Source: Nocardia goodfellowii (lineage in GTDB: Bacteria; Actinomycetota; Actinomycetes; Mycobacteriales; Mycobacteriaceae). From it: a stretch of DNA of 64,000 bases. Where the stretch lies: the NCBI RefSeq assembly GCF_017875645.1, contig NZ_JAGGMR010000001.1, positions 7,068,001-7,132,000 on the forward strand, written 5' to 3'. A program made the translations under genes and the position numbers. Below, piece after piece: positions 9,523 to 18,078 of this stretch; position 1 is the stretch's first letter, and the number at the start of each line of letters is the position of its first letter. Under the pieces are notes generated by a model, which saw nothing but the letters and a program-made list of their open reading frames with translations, had not been told where the DNA came from and did no database searches.

Positions 9523-10328
9523 CAGGCACCACCGACAGCGCGCCAGCGAATTTGCAGATTCTGGCGGTAGACGACGAGAAACCGGCACTGGACGAGCTGG
9601 TGTACTTGCTGCACGCCCATCCCGAGGTCGGCACCGTCTATGGCGCGAGCGACGCGACCGAGGCGCTGCGGGTATTGCGCGCGCATCCGGTCGACGCGGT
9701 GTTCCTCGACATCAATATGCCGGGACTGGACGGAATGGAGTTGGCGGGCATCCTGTCGGAGTTCGCCCACTCGCCGGCCGTGGTGTTCGTGACGGCACAT
9801 GACGATCGGGCCGTGGCCGCCTTCGATCTTGGCGCGGTGGACTATCTGCTGAAACCGCTGCGGGAGGCGCGCCTGGCCGAAGCGGTGCGCCGGATCGCCG
9901 CGACGCGCGGTGCGGCAGCCGAATCGAGCGCGGCGGCCCCCGAACAACCGCGGACCGATCCGAACGAGGTCATTCCCGTGGAGCTGGGCGGGGTGACCAC
10001 GTTGGTGCCGCGTTCCAGCGTCAGTTGGGTGGAGGCCGACGGCGACTATGCCCGGCTGCACACCAGCGACGGATCGCATCTGGTGCGGATTCCGCTGTCG
10101 GCGCTCGAATCGCGCTGGGAGGACGCGGGTTTCCTGCGCGTGCACCGGTCGTACCTGGTGGCGTTGCGACTGGTGGCGGGGTTGCGCACCGTCGGCACCG
10201 GCACGGTGGTGTGCCTGCGCGCCGAGGGCAATGCCGCCGCGGTCGAGCTTCCGGTGAGTCGCCGCCAAGTGCGCGAACTCAAGCAGCGGCTGATCAACGG
10301 CCCGCGGCAGAACTGGACTGCTCGGTGA
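9519..10328 (+). CDS. LytTR-family response regulator
   Basis: A 269-aa two-domain regulator. The CheY-like receiver has the acidic pair in LAVDDE, phospho-acceptor Asp64 (VFLDINMPGLDG) and the conserved Lys in YLLKPL. A linker rich in Ala/Ser/Pro follows, then a LytTR DNA-binding domain (about residues 155-260; WVEADGDYARLHTSDG, FLRVHRSYLVAL). GTG 9519 is chosen for GGAG 5 bases upstream and because no Met codon lies in frame upstream near the receiver. Partner of the kinase at 7391. LytTR proteins bind two 9-bp direct repeats about 21 bp apart; such a pair occurs at 12735-12764. Confidence 0.93.
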   Translation: MTGTTDSAPANLQILAVDDEKPALDELVYLLHAHPEVGTVYGASDATEALRVLRAHPVDAVFLDINMPGLDGMELAGILSEFAHSPAVVFVTAHDDRAVAAFDLGAVDYLLKPLREARLAEAVRRIAATRGAAAESSAAAPEQPRTDPNEVIPVELGGVTTLVPRSSVSWVEADGDYARLHTSDGSHLVRIPLSALESRWEDAGFLRVHRSYLVALRLVAGLRTVGTGTVVCLRAEGNAAAVELPVSRRQVRELKQRLINGPRQNWTAR

Positions 10329-10359
10329 CGACCGGACTCGAGTTGCGCCGGAGCACCCG

Positions 10360-10791
10360 GTGACAGGCCCACAGCGACGCGAGCGGGCCGAAACCGAGAT
10401 GTCTGACCAGGGTCCGGTCGGGCCAGTTCAGCGCGCACAACGTCCGGTCCGCCAGCGGGTGGTCCTGGCCGAGCGTCGCGGCGCGCGGCGGATCCACACA
10501 CGCGTCGAGGTGGCCGAGCAAACCGAAATCGGTGAAGCGCTGATCGGTGGCCTGATCCGCGCCCAGCTCGGCCTCGCGCTGCGAATGGCTCTCGTCGCGG
10601 TGCTCGTATTGTGCTCGCTGCCTTTACTTTTCCGCGTCGAGTCGATCGGCTCCTTGGTCGTGCTCGGTATCCGCCTGCCGTGGCTGCTGCTGGGTTTCTT
10701 GGTTTATCCCGCGCTGTACGCGGTCGGCCGGCTCTACAGCCACCTGGCGGAACGCAACGAACACGATTTCCTCGAACTGGCCGAGGACTGA
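10360..10791 (+). CDS. small two-helix membrane protein of the symporter cluster
   Basis: A 143-aa protein with GTG start 31 bp after the regulator. A charged, Arg/Glu-rich N-terminal half (residues 1-65) is followed by two hydrophobic segments (about 69-87 and 96-118) and an acidic tail. The size and two-helix topology resemble the DUF485 partners of solute:sodium symporters, but the sequence is not clearly DUF485. Position directly before a symporter gene suggests an accessory subunit. Function not demonstrated. Confidence 0.7.
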   Translation: MTGPQRRERAETEMSDQGPVGPVQRAQRPVRQRVVLAERRGARRIHTRVEVAEQTEIGEALIGGLIRAQLGLALRMALVAVLVLCSLPLLFRVESIGSLVVLGIRLPWLLLGFLVYPALYAVGRLYSHLAERNEHDFLELAED

Positions 10792-10846
10792 CCATGCCCG
10801 TCTCTGTTTCGGCCGAGCTGCACACCAGCCCAGGAGGGGGGCGGTG

Positions 10847-10981
10847 ATGGCGGGCGCACCTGGACGCACCGCCTTCGCAGTGCTGTCCGCGGTCCGCGCT
10901 TCGGTCGCGGTCGAAGAGGCAGGCACGCGGATGGCCGACGCTATTTCGGACTTCCGCGAAACCTCGAACGGGCGGCCGTGA
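10847..10981 (+). CDS. 44-aa small ORF coupled to symporter
   Basis: ATG at 10847 is preceded by a strong AGGAGGGGGG ribosome-binding site, and its TGA (10979-10981) overlaps the symporter ATG (10981) as TGATG. The predicted peptide is MAGAPGRTAFAVLSA... and ends ETSNGRP; it is not hydrophobic enough for a membrane helix and has no known domain. The good Shine-Dalgarno and the stop-start overlap argue that this frame is translated, at least to deliver ribosomes to the symporter start, which has a poor site of its own. Confidence 0.5.
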   Translation: MAGAPGRTAFAVLSAVRASVAVEEAGTRMADAISDFRETSNGRP

Positions 10982-12729
10982 TGGGAGCCGCGCCGGTCCT
11001 CACCGTGTGCGCACTGCTGTTCGCGGCGCTCGCGACGGTGGCGATCGGGGCCTATGGCGTACGGATGGCGCGCACCACCTCCGACTTCCTGGTGGCCTCG
11101 CGCAGCGTGGGACCACGATGGAACGCCGCGGCGATTTCCGGTGAATACCTTTCGGCCGCTTCGTTTCTCGGGGTTGCGGGGCTGATCGCCAAATACGGTG
11201 CCGATGCGCTGTGGTATCCGGTCGGGTTCACCGCCGGGTATCTCGGATTGCTGTTGTTCGTGGCCGCGCCGCTGCGGCGGTCGGGGGCTTACACGGTGCC
11301 GGATTTCGCGGAGTTCCGGTTGGGGTCGGTGCGGTTGCGCCGGTTGGCGGCCGTGGTGGTGGTGCTGGTGTGCGGGGTGTACCTGATTCCCCAATTCCAA
11401 GGCGCCGGACTGACTTTGCGCATTCTGCTCGGGGTGCCCAGCTGGGTGGGGGCGCTGGCGGTGGGGGCGATCGTGATCGCCAATGTCGCCGGGGGCGGGA
11501 TGCGGTCGATCACGTTGGTGCAGGCGTTCCAGTACTGGTTGAAGTTGACAGCGGTGGCGTTGCCCGCGTTGGTGCTGCTCGGGCATTTCCTGGGTGCGGA
11601 CCGGCCGCTCGGATCACCCGCGCCGCCGGTTGTCACCGTGCGGACCACCGTTGATGTGAGCACCGATGTCGTCGTGCAAGTGGCTGCGCCGCAGCGGGTT
11701 TCGATCGACGGGCGGCTGGACGGCCAGCCGTTGGACGCGACGGTGATCCTGGCGGCGGGTGCGCACGAATTGGGTGCCGGGACGAAGCTGGTGCTGGAGG
11801 CCGGGTCCGCGGTGCCGGTGGTGAGCGGAGCGCCGACCGACGGGGCGACGTGGTTGACGCCCGGCGGCGGATTCGGCGGGCAGCATCCGACCTATCAGGT
11901 GTATTCGCTGATCATCGCGACATTCCTCGGGACGATGGGCTTACCCCATGTGCTGGTGCGGTTCTACACCAATCCGGATGGGCGGGCCGCACGGGCGACG
12001 GCGCTGGCGGTGATCGGGCTGGTGGGGGTGTTCTATCTGAGTCCGATTCTGCTGGGTGTCTTCGCGCGCCTTTATGTTCCGCAGCTGCTGATCACGGGGA
12101 CCTCGGACGCGGCGGTGGTGCTGCTGCCGAGCTCGGTGCTGAGCGGACTACCCGGGCAACTGCTGGCCGCGCTGGCCGCCGCCGGGGCGATCGCGGCGTT
12201 TCTGTCCACCTCGTCCGGGCTGCTGGTCAGCGTGGCGGGTGTGCTCAGCACCGATATGTTGCGCGGGCGGGTCCGGGACTTCCGGATCGCGGCGCTGGCG
12301 GCGGGCCTGGTGCCGCTGGCGCTTTCGGTCACCGTCACCTCGCTGGACCTCTCGCGCACGGTCGCGCTGGCGTTCTCGGTGGCGGCTTCCACGCTGTGCC
12401 CGCTGCTGATTCTCGGCATTTGGTGGCGCGGGCTGACTGCGATCGGCGCGGCGGCGGGGTTGGTCGCGGGCGGGCTGGTGTCCGGTGGCGCCACCGTGGT
12501 TTCGGTGACGGGCGGGGTCGCCGGTGCGGTAGCCGGAGGATGGCCCGCGGCGATCCTCGGCTATCCGGCAGCGATCAGCGTGCCGTTGGCGTTCGTGACG
12601 ATGATCCTGGTCAGCAAGGTGACGCGCGGGCTGCCCCCACGCAGTGTCGGCCGCATCTTCGTGCGCATGCACGCACCCGAGCGGCTCGGTATGGGCGCTG
12701 ATCGAGAGCGCCGGCTGCACAACCGGTAG
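10981..12729 (+). CDS. solute:sodium symporter (SSS family, ActP-like)
   Basis: A 582-aa polytopic inner-membrane transporter (about 13 helices). Family motifs GEYLSAASFLGVAG (residues 54-67) and GLPHVLVRFYT (320-330) match acetate/monocarboxylate symporters. Compared with the ActP-type gene at 13229 it has a longer hydrophilic segment (about residues 206-303) between helices, rich in Val/Thr/Asp and probably outside the cell. ATG 10981 overlaps the stop of the 44-aa ORF; a GTG one codon upstream is an alternative start. Substrate probably a small carboxylate, but this is inferred from context. Confidence 0.88.
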   Translation: MGAAPVLTVCALLFAALATVAIGAYGVRMARTTSDFLVASRSVGPRWNAAAISGEYLSAASFLGVAGLIAKYGADALWYPVGFTAGYLGLLLFVAAPLRRSGAYTVPDFAEFRLGSVRLRRLAAVVVVLVCGVYLIPQFQGAGLTLRILLGVPSWVGALAVGAIVIANVAGGGMRSITLVQAFQYWLKLTAVALPALVLLGHFLGADRPLGSPAPPVVTVRTTVDVSTDVVVQVAAPQRVSIDGRLDGQPLDATVILAAGAHELGAGTKLVLEAGSAVPVVSGAPTDGATWLTPGGGFGGQHPTYQVYSLIIATFLGTMGLPHVLVRFYTNPDGRAARATALAVIGLVGVFYLSPILLGVFARLYVPQLLITGTSDAAVVLLPSSVLSGLPGQLLAALAAAGAIAAFLSTSSGLLVSVAGVLSTDMLRGRVRDFRIAALAAGLVPLALSVTVTSLDLSRTVALAFSVAASTLCPLLILGIWWRGLTAIGAAAGLVAGGLVSGGATVVSVTGGVAGAVAGGWPAAILGYPAAISVPLAFVTMILVSKVTRGLPPRSVGRIFVRMHAPERLGMGADRERRLHNR

Positions 12730-12734
12730 CGCCG

Positions 12735-12764
12735 ACCGTTCGTCGCGGCGCGGTGACCGTTCGC
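12735..12764 (+). promoter_or_regulatory. predicted LytTR response-regulator binding site
   Basis: Two direct repeats, ACCGTTCGT (12735-12743) and ACCGTTCGC (12756-12764), start exactly 21 bp apart. This matches the LytTR half-site pattern ([TA][AC][CA]GTTN[AG][TG]) and its two-helical-turn spacing; the second copy deviates only at the last base. A third copy, ACCGTTCAG, lies at 12831-12839. They sit 34-138 bp before the DUF485 start in the only sizeable gap between the symporter and DUF485-actP. Confidence 0.55.
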
Positions 12765-12872
12765 CGCAGAAATCCGCACCTTCGCGGAGTGAGCTGGACC
12801 ACACCCTGAATTCCGCCGGACGCTCCGGTTACCGTTCAGCGCAGTAAGCCACGTCACAGCGAGGACAACCTG

Positions 12873-13232
12873 ATGAGTATCGATCTCGACAAAGGCGGCT
12901 CCGAGCCGGCCCGCGTCCCGAGCGCCGAAGAGTTCGCCGAGGTGCAATCGAGTCCGCAGTTCCAGGAGTTGCGAAGCCGCCTGCGGCGCTTCGTGTTCCC
13001 GATGACCGCGCTGTTCTTGCTCTGGTACGTGAGCTATGTGCTGCTCGGCGCCTACGCGCACGACTTCATGGCCACCAAGGTGTTCGGCAACATCAACACC
13101 GGTCTGCTGCTCGGGCTCGCACAGTTCGTGTCCACCTTCGTGATCACCGGCCTCTACGTCCGGTTCGCCAACAAGGAACTGGACCCGCGCGCCGCCGCCA
13201 TCCGCAACTACATGGAAGGCGAAAAGGCATGA
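12873..13232 (+). CDS. DUF485 family membrane protein
   Basis: A 119-aa protein of the DUF485/YjcH family, the small partner usually encoded just before ActP-type acetate permeases. It has a charged N-terminus, then two membrane helices (about residues 48-66 and 77-100) bracketing the DUF485 signature YVLLGAYAHDFM, and a short charged C-terminus. ATG 12873 is followed by an ATGA overlap with the downstream symporter, indicating translational coupling. Probably an accessory subunit of that symporter. Confidence 0.92.
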   Translation: MSIDLDKGGSEPARVPSAEEFAEVQSSPQFQELRSRLRRFVFPMTALFLLWYVSYVLLGAYAHDFMATKVFGNINTGLLLGLAQFVSTFVITGLYVRFANKELDPRAAAIRNYMEGEKA

Positions 13233-14872
13233 AGCTCGCCGCTACGCAGTACCTGGCCGCCGAGACCGTCGGCGAGCCGCTGGCGAATATCGGCATCTTC
13301 GCCCTGTTCGTCGTCATCACCATGGTCGTGGTGATCCGGGCCAGCCGGAACACCCGCACCGCCGCCGACTATTTCACCGGCGGCCGCGGCTTCTCCGGTC
13401 CGCAGAACGGCATCGCCATCGCCGGCGACTACCTGTCCGCCGCAAGCTTTCTCGGCATCGCCGGCGCCATCGCGGTGTACGGCTACGACGGGTTCCTGTA
13501 CTCCATCGGCTTCCTGGTGGCCTGGCTGGTCGCGCTGCTGCTGGTCGCCGAAATGCTCCGCAACACGGGCAAATTCACCATGGCCGACGTGCTGAGCTTC
13601 CGGCTCAAGCAGGGGCCGGTACGTACCGCTGCCGCACTCACCACGCTCACCGTGTCGCTGTTCTACCTGCTGGCCCAGATGGCGGGCGCCGGTGGCCTGG
13701 TGGCGCTGCTGCTCGACATCTCCAGCAAGTCCGGCCAGGCCCTCGTGATCGCCGTGGTCGGCATCCTGATGATCGTGTACGTGCTGGTCGGCGGCATGAA
13801 GGGCACCACGTGGGTGCAGATCATCAAGGCGGTGCTGCTGATCGCCGGCGCCGCGGCCATGACGATCATGGTGTTCGCCAAGTTCGGCTTCAATCTCTCC
13901 GAGATTCTCGGTTCGGCGCAGAACATGGTCTCCGATTCCACGAACAAGGCCGTCGCCTCCCGGGACGTGCTCGCCCCCGGCGCGCAGTACGGCGGCAGCT
14001 CGATGTCCAAGTTGAACTTCCTGTCACTGGGTCTGGCGCTGGTGCTCGGCACCGCGGGTCTGCCGCACGTGCTGATGCGCTTCTACACGGTGCCGACCGC
14101 GAAAGAGGCTCGGCGCTCGGTGGTGTGGGCGATCGCCCTGATCGGCGCCTTCTACCTGTTCACCCTGGTGCTGGGCTACGGCGCGGCCGCCATCGTCGGA
14201 CCGGACCGGATTCTGGCCGCCGCGGGCGGGCAGAACTCGGCGGCGCCGCTGCTGGCGTTCGAACTCGGCGGCGTGATCCTGCTCGGCGTGATCTCCGCGG
14301 TCGCTTTCGCGACGATCCTCGCGGTGGTCGCCGGTCTGACCATCACCGCCTCGGCGTCCTTCGCCCATGACATCTACGCCGGAGTCATCAAGCGCGGCAA
14401 CGTCGATGAGCACAAGCAGGTGCGGGTCTCGCGGATCACCGCGGTCGTGATCGGCGTCCTGGCGATCGGTCTCGGCATCCTGGCCAATGGACAGAACATC
14501 GCATTCCTGGTGGCGCTGGCCTTCGCGGTGGCGGCGGCGGCGAACCTGCCGACCATCCTGTACTCGCTGTTCTGGAAGCGTTTCAACACCACGGGCGCGC
14601 TGTTCAGCATGTATGGCGGTCTGATCTCCACCATCGTGCTGATCGTGTTCTCACCCGCCGTGTCGGGCAACAAGACCGCGATGCTGCCCAATTCCGATTT
14701 CGACTACTTCCCGCTGTCGAACCCCGGAATCGTCTCCATCCCACTGGCTTTCGCGCTCGGCGTGATCGGCACCTTCCTCGGTGGCGGCAGGCCGGAGAGC
14801 CAGGCCCTGGCCGCGGAGATGGAAGTTCGTTCGCTCACCGGTGTCGGTGCTGAAAAGGCGATCGTGCACTGA
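13229..14872 (+). CDS. cation/acetate (monocarboxylate) symporter, ActP/MctC type
   Basis: A 547-aa solute:sodium symporter with about 13 helices. Motifs: TAADYFTGGRGFSGPQNG, GDYLSAASFLGIAGA and GLPHVLMRFYT, all characteristic of ActP/MctC, which take up acetate, propionate or pyruvate. Start ATG 13229 overlaps DUF485 by 4 bp. The adjacent acs gene would activate the imported acetate to acetyl-CoA. A strong hairpin 43 bp past the stop probably ends this transcript. Confidence 0.94.
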   Translation: MKLAATQYLAAETVGEPLANIGIFALFVVITMVVVIRASRNTRTAADYFTGGRGFSGPQNGIAIAGDYLSAASFLGIAGAIAVYGYDGFLYSIGFLVAWLVALLLVAEMLRNTGKFTMADVLSFRLKQGPVRTAAALTTLTVSLFYLLAQMAGAGGLVALLLDISSKSGQALVIAVVGILMIVYVLVGGMKGTTWVQIIKAVLLIAGAAAMTIMVFAKFGFNLSEILGSAQNMVSDSTNKAVASRDVLAPGAQYGGSSMSKLNFLSLGLALVLGTAGLPHVLMRFYTVPTAKEARRSVVWAIALIGAFYLFTLVLGYGAAAIVGPDRILAAAGGQNSAAPLLAFELGGVILLGVISAVAFATILAVVAGLTITASASFAHDIYAGVIKRGNVDEHKQVRVSRITAVVIGVLAIGLGILANGQNIAFLVALAFAVAAAANLPTILYSLFWKRFNTTGALFSMYGGLISTIVLIVFSPAVSGNKTAMLPNSDFDYFPLSNPGIVSIPLAFALGVIGTFLGGGRPESQALAAEMEVRSLTGVGAEKAIVH

Positions 14873-14914
14873 CCGCCGGTAGCGAATAACCGCCGCAACG
14901 GCGCGGCGACCTGG

Positions 14915-14942
14915 TTGGGCCCCGGCGGAGGCCGGGGCCCAA
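14915..14942 (+). terminator. hairpin terminator after the symporter gene
   Basis: A perfect 12-bp inverted repeat, TTGGGCCCCGGC - GGAG - GCCGGGGCCCAA, lies between the actP-type gene and acs. There is no long T run, as is common in actinobacteria. It suggests that acs is expressed mainly from its own start region, with possible read-through. Confidence 0.7.
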
Positions 14943-14980
14943 CTTCCGTGCCTCCCCTGTTCTTTCGATAGGAGTTCCCA

Positions 14981-16909
14981 GTGACCAGCGCAACCGACCA
15001 CGCCACCGCGGCCTTCGAGCCCACCCCGGAGTTCACTGCGGCCGCCAACGCCGGTGCGGCCCTGTACGACTCGGCCGCGACCGATCGGCTCGAGTTCTGG
15101 GCCGAGCAGGCGCGCAGGTTGCACTGGGAGCAACCGTGGTCGCGGGTGCTGGACTGGTCTGGTGCACCGGTGGCGAAGTGGTTCGTCGACGGCAAACTCA
15201 ACGTCGCCTACAACTGTGTGGACCGGCACGTACTCGCCGGGCACGGCGGCCAAGTCGCCATCCACTGGGAAGGCGAACCCGGCGATTCCCGCGACCTCAC
15301 CTACAACGAGTTGCTCGCCGAAGTCTCCCGAGCCGCAAACTATCTCACCGAACTCGGGCTCGAAGCCGGAGACCGGGTCGCGATCTACATGCCGATGGTG
15401 CCCGAGGCGATCGTCGCCATGCTGGCGTGCGCCCGGCTCGGATTGACGCACTCGGTGGTCTTCGCCGGGTTCTCCCCCACCGCGCTACGCCAACGCGTCG
15501 ACGACGCCGGTGCGCGACTGATCATCACCACCGACGGCCAATGGCGGCGCGGGACCGCGGCCCCACTGAAAGCCGCCGTGGACGAAGCACTCGGCACTGA
15601 CCCGACAACCGTCGAACACGTACTCGTAGTGCGGCGCACCGAGATCGAAGTGCCCTGGACCCAAGACCGCGACCTGTGGTGGCACGACACCGTCGGCCAA
15701 GCCTCCCCCGAACACCAAGCACAACCCTTCGACGCCGAACACCCGCTGTTCATCCTCTACACCTCCGGCACCACCGGAAAACCCAAAGGCATCCTGCACA
15801 CCACCGGCGGCTACCTCACCCAAGCCGCCTACACCCACCACAACGTCTTCGACCACAAACCAGGACAAGACATCTACTGGTGCACCGCCGACATCGGCTG
15901 GGTCACCGGACACACCTACATCGTCTACGGACCACTGGCCAACCGCACCACCCAAATCGTCTACGAAGGCACCCCCAACCACCCCGACGAACACCGCCAC
16001 TGGAACATCATCGAAAAATACGGCGTCACCATCTACTACACCGCCCCCACCCTGGTACGCACCTTCATGAAATGGGGCAAAGAGATCCCCGCCGCCCACG
16101 ACCTGTCCTCCCTGCGCGTCCTCGGCTCGGTCGGCGAACCCATCAACCCCGAAGCCTGGCGCTGGTACCGAGAAAACATCGGCGCCAACCGCACCCCGAT
16201 CGTCGACACCTGGTGGCAAACCGAAACCGGATCGATCATGATCTCCCCACTGCCCGGCATCACCGCCACCAAACCAGGCGCCGCCATGGCCGCGTTGCCC
16301 GGCATCAGCGCCAAGGTCGTCGACGACGACGGCGCGGTCCTGGACCAGGGCTCGGGTCTGCTGGTGCTGGACGAGCCGTGGCCGTCCATGCTGCGCGGCA
16401 TCTGGGGCGATATGGATCGCTTCCGCGAAACCTACTGGGACCGTTTCGCTTCCGAGGGCTGGTACTTCGCCGGTGACGGCGCGAAGCTGGATGCCGACGG
16501 TGACCTGTGGGTGCTCGGGCGCGTGGACGACGTCATGAACGTCTCGGGCCACCGCATCTCCACCGCCGAAGTCGAATCGGCACTCGTCGGGCACTCCGGC
16601 GTCGCCGAAGCCGCCGTCGTCGGCGCGACCGACGCGACCACCGGCCAAGCCATCGTGGCCTTCGTCATCCTGACCGCCGAGGCGAAGAACACCGGCGCCG
16701 AACTGGTCGCGGAACTGAAAGCCGAAGTCTCGCGCGGAATCAGCCCGATCGCCCGGCCGCGCGAAATCCACGTCGTCCCGGAACTCCCGAAGACCCGCAG
16801 CGGCAAGATCATGCGGCGCCTGCTCCGCGACGTGGCGGAGGGGCGCGAACTCGGCGACACCTCGACCTTGGTGGACCCCAAGGTCTTCGAGTCCATCGCC
16901 AAGAGCTGA
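14981..16909 (+). CDS. acs: acetyl-CoA synthetase (AMP-forming)
   Basis: A 642-aa ANL-superfamily enzyme: acetate + ATP + CoA gives acetyl-CoA + AMP + PPi, via acetyl-adenylate; cytoplasmic. The P-loop-like motif YTSGTTGKPKG begins at residue 260, and the C-terminal catalytic Lys609 lies in PKTRSGKIMRR, the site that is acetylated by Pat-type enzymes in related bacteria. Length matches Acs (about 650). GTG 14981 is supported by AGGAG about 7 bases upstream. Between about 15700 and 16250 the wobble positions are strikingly C-rich. Functionally paired with the upstream symporters. Confidence 0.97.
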   Translation: MTSATDHATAAFEPTPEFTAAANAGAALYDSAATDRLEFWAEQARRLHWEQPWSRVLDWSGAPVAKWFVDGKLNVAYNCVDRHVLAGHGGQVAIHWEGEPGDSRDLTYNELLAEVSRAANYLTELGLEAGDRVAIYMPMVPEAIVAMLACARLGLTHSVVFAGFSPTALRQRVDDAGARLIITTDGQWRRGTAAPLKAAVDEALGTDPTTVEHVLVVRRTEIEVPWTQDRDLWWHDTVGQASPEHQAQPFDAEHPLFILYTSGTTGKPKGILHTTGGYLTQAAYTHHNVFDHKPGQDIYWCTADIGWVTGHTYIVYGPLANRTTQIVYEGTPNHPDEHRHWNIIEKYGVTIYYTAPTLVRTFMKWGKEIPAAHDLSSLRVLGSVGEPINPEAWRWYRENIGANRTPIVDTWWQTETGSIMISPLPGITATKPGAAMAALPGISAKVVDDDGAVLDQGSGLLVLDEPWPSMLRGIWGDMDRFRETYWDRFASEGWYFAGDGAKLDADGDLWVLGRVDDVMNVSGHRISTAEVESALVGHSGVAEAAVVGATDATTGQAIVAFVILTAEAKNTGAELVAELKAEVSRGISPIARPREIHVVPELPKTRSGKIMRRLLRDVAEGRELGDTSTLVDPKVFESIAKS

Positions 16910-16922
16910 CCGGAACACCACA

Positions 16923-16953
16923 GCAGCCCGCGGGTCGTCGACTCGCGGGCTGC
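16923..16953 (+). terminator. terminator hairpin after acs
   Basis: A 10-bp perfect stem, GCAGCCCGCG paired with CGCGGGCTGC, has an 11-nt loop and starts 14 bp after the acs stop. No T run. Confidence 0.6.
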
Positions 16954-17015
16954 CGCTGTGCGACATTCGGTGGTGACGGACAAGCATCACCCCGCTGGTC
17001 AGGGGCGGGCGCCGA

Positions 17016-17038
17016 GCTACGACAGTCATTGTCGTAGC
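17016..17038. terminator. palindrome between convergent acs and racemase genes
   Basis: A 9-bp perfect inverted repeat, GCTACGACA - GTCAT - TGTCGTAGC, lies 39 bp beyond the minus-strand racemase stop. Placed between convergent genes, it is best read as a bidirectional terminator; a protein-binding palindrome cannot be excluded. Confidence 0.5.
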
Positions 17039-17076
17039 CGTCCAGGCGGTGATCGGTAGTGCGGTCGCCGCCCGAG

Positions 17077-18078
17077 TCAGAAAACGAAGCCCTCGGGGAA
17101 CGGGTCCGAGGGGTCGAGCAGATAGTTCGCGGTCCCCGTCAGCCAGGCGCGGCCGGTAATGGTGGGCACGATGGCGGGACGACCGCCGACCGTGGTGGTT
17201 TCGACAGCGCGCGCGTAGAACGTGGTGCCGACGAAGGAGTCGTTGCGTAGTTCCTGGTCCCCGGCGAGCAGCCCGCGCGCGTGCTGGCGCGCCAGCAGTG
17301 CGGAAGTGCCGGTGCCGCACGGGGATCGGTCGAACCAGCCCGGATGGATGGCCATCGCGTTGCGGGTGTGCGCGGGTTCGGAGGCGGGGTCCAGGAACAG
17401 GACGTGTTTGCATCCGGCGATCCGGTCGTCCTCCAGGTGCACCGGACGGCGGAACTCGTTCACGGCCTTCATGATTCGTAAGCCGGTGTCGAGGATCCGG
17501 GCCTGCTGCGCACGATCGAACGGCAGCCCGAGCTGACCGAGATCGACTATGGCGTAGAAGTTTCCGCCAAAGGCCAGGTCGTAGCGCACCGTGCCGACGC
17601 CGGGCACTTCCAGTTCGTTGCCGAGGCTGTCGCAGTAGCTGGGCACGTTACGTAGCGTGACCGAATCCGCGTGCCCCGCGGTCACCTGCACCGTCGCCAC
17701 GACCCGCCCCGCCGGAGTATCGAGCCGAACCTCGGTGACCGGCTCGGTGACCGGAACCATGCCCGCCTCGACCAGCGCGGTCGCGACTCCGATGGTGCCG
17801 TGACCGCACATCGGCAGCAGCCCACTGACCTCGATGAACAGCACGCCGTAGTGCCCGTCGCCGGTGGTCGCCGGTTGCAGGATCGCCGCGCTCATCGAGG
17901 CGTGACCGCGCGGTTCGTGGACGAGCAGTGTGCGCAGTCCGTCGAGGTGCTCGATGAAGTATTCGCGCCGCTGCCCCATCGTCTCGCCGGGAATGGTGCC
18001 GATCCCGCTGGTCACCACCCGGGTCGGCATGCCCTCGGTGTGGGTGTCGATGGCGGAGATGATCATGCTGCTGTGCAT
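17077..18078 (-). CDS. proline racemase / 4-hydroxyproline epimerase family enzyme
   Basis: A 333-aa PrdF/HypF-type enzyme. Both catalytic cysteines are present, Cys91 in PMCGHGTIG and Cys254 in DRSPCGTG, which indicates a racemase or epimerase and argues against the trans-3-hydroxyproline dehydratase subgroup, where the first Cys is replaced. N-terminal DTHTEGMPTRVV is the usual family start. ATG 18078 has AAGGA about 9 bases upstream. No hydroxyproline catabolic neighbours (deaminase, oxidase) are seen, so the substrate is open. Divergent from the exporter at 18420. Confidence 0.9.
   Translation of the reverse strand: MHSSMIISAIDTHTEGMPTRVVTSGIGTIPGETMGQRREYFIEHLDGLRTLLVHEPRGHASMSAAILQPATTGDGHYGVLFIEVSGLLPMCGHGTIGVATALVEAGMVPVTEPVTEVRLDTPAGRVVATVQVTAGHADSVTLRNVPSYCDSLGNELEVPGVGTVRYDLAFGGNFYAIVDLGQLGLPFDRAQQARILDTGLRIMKAVNEFRRPVHLEDDRIAGCKHVLFLDPASEPAHTRNAMAIHPGWFDRSPCGTGTSALLARQHARGLLAGDQELRNDSFVGTTFYARAVETTTVGGRPAIVPTITGRAWLTGTANYLLDPSDPFPEGFVF

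Noticed and set aside
17016..17038. Recombination or attachment site at the GCTACGACA palindrome
   Set aside because: No integrase, tRNA or second copy nearby; position between convergent genes fits a terminator.
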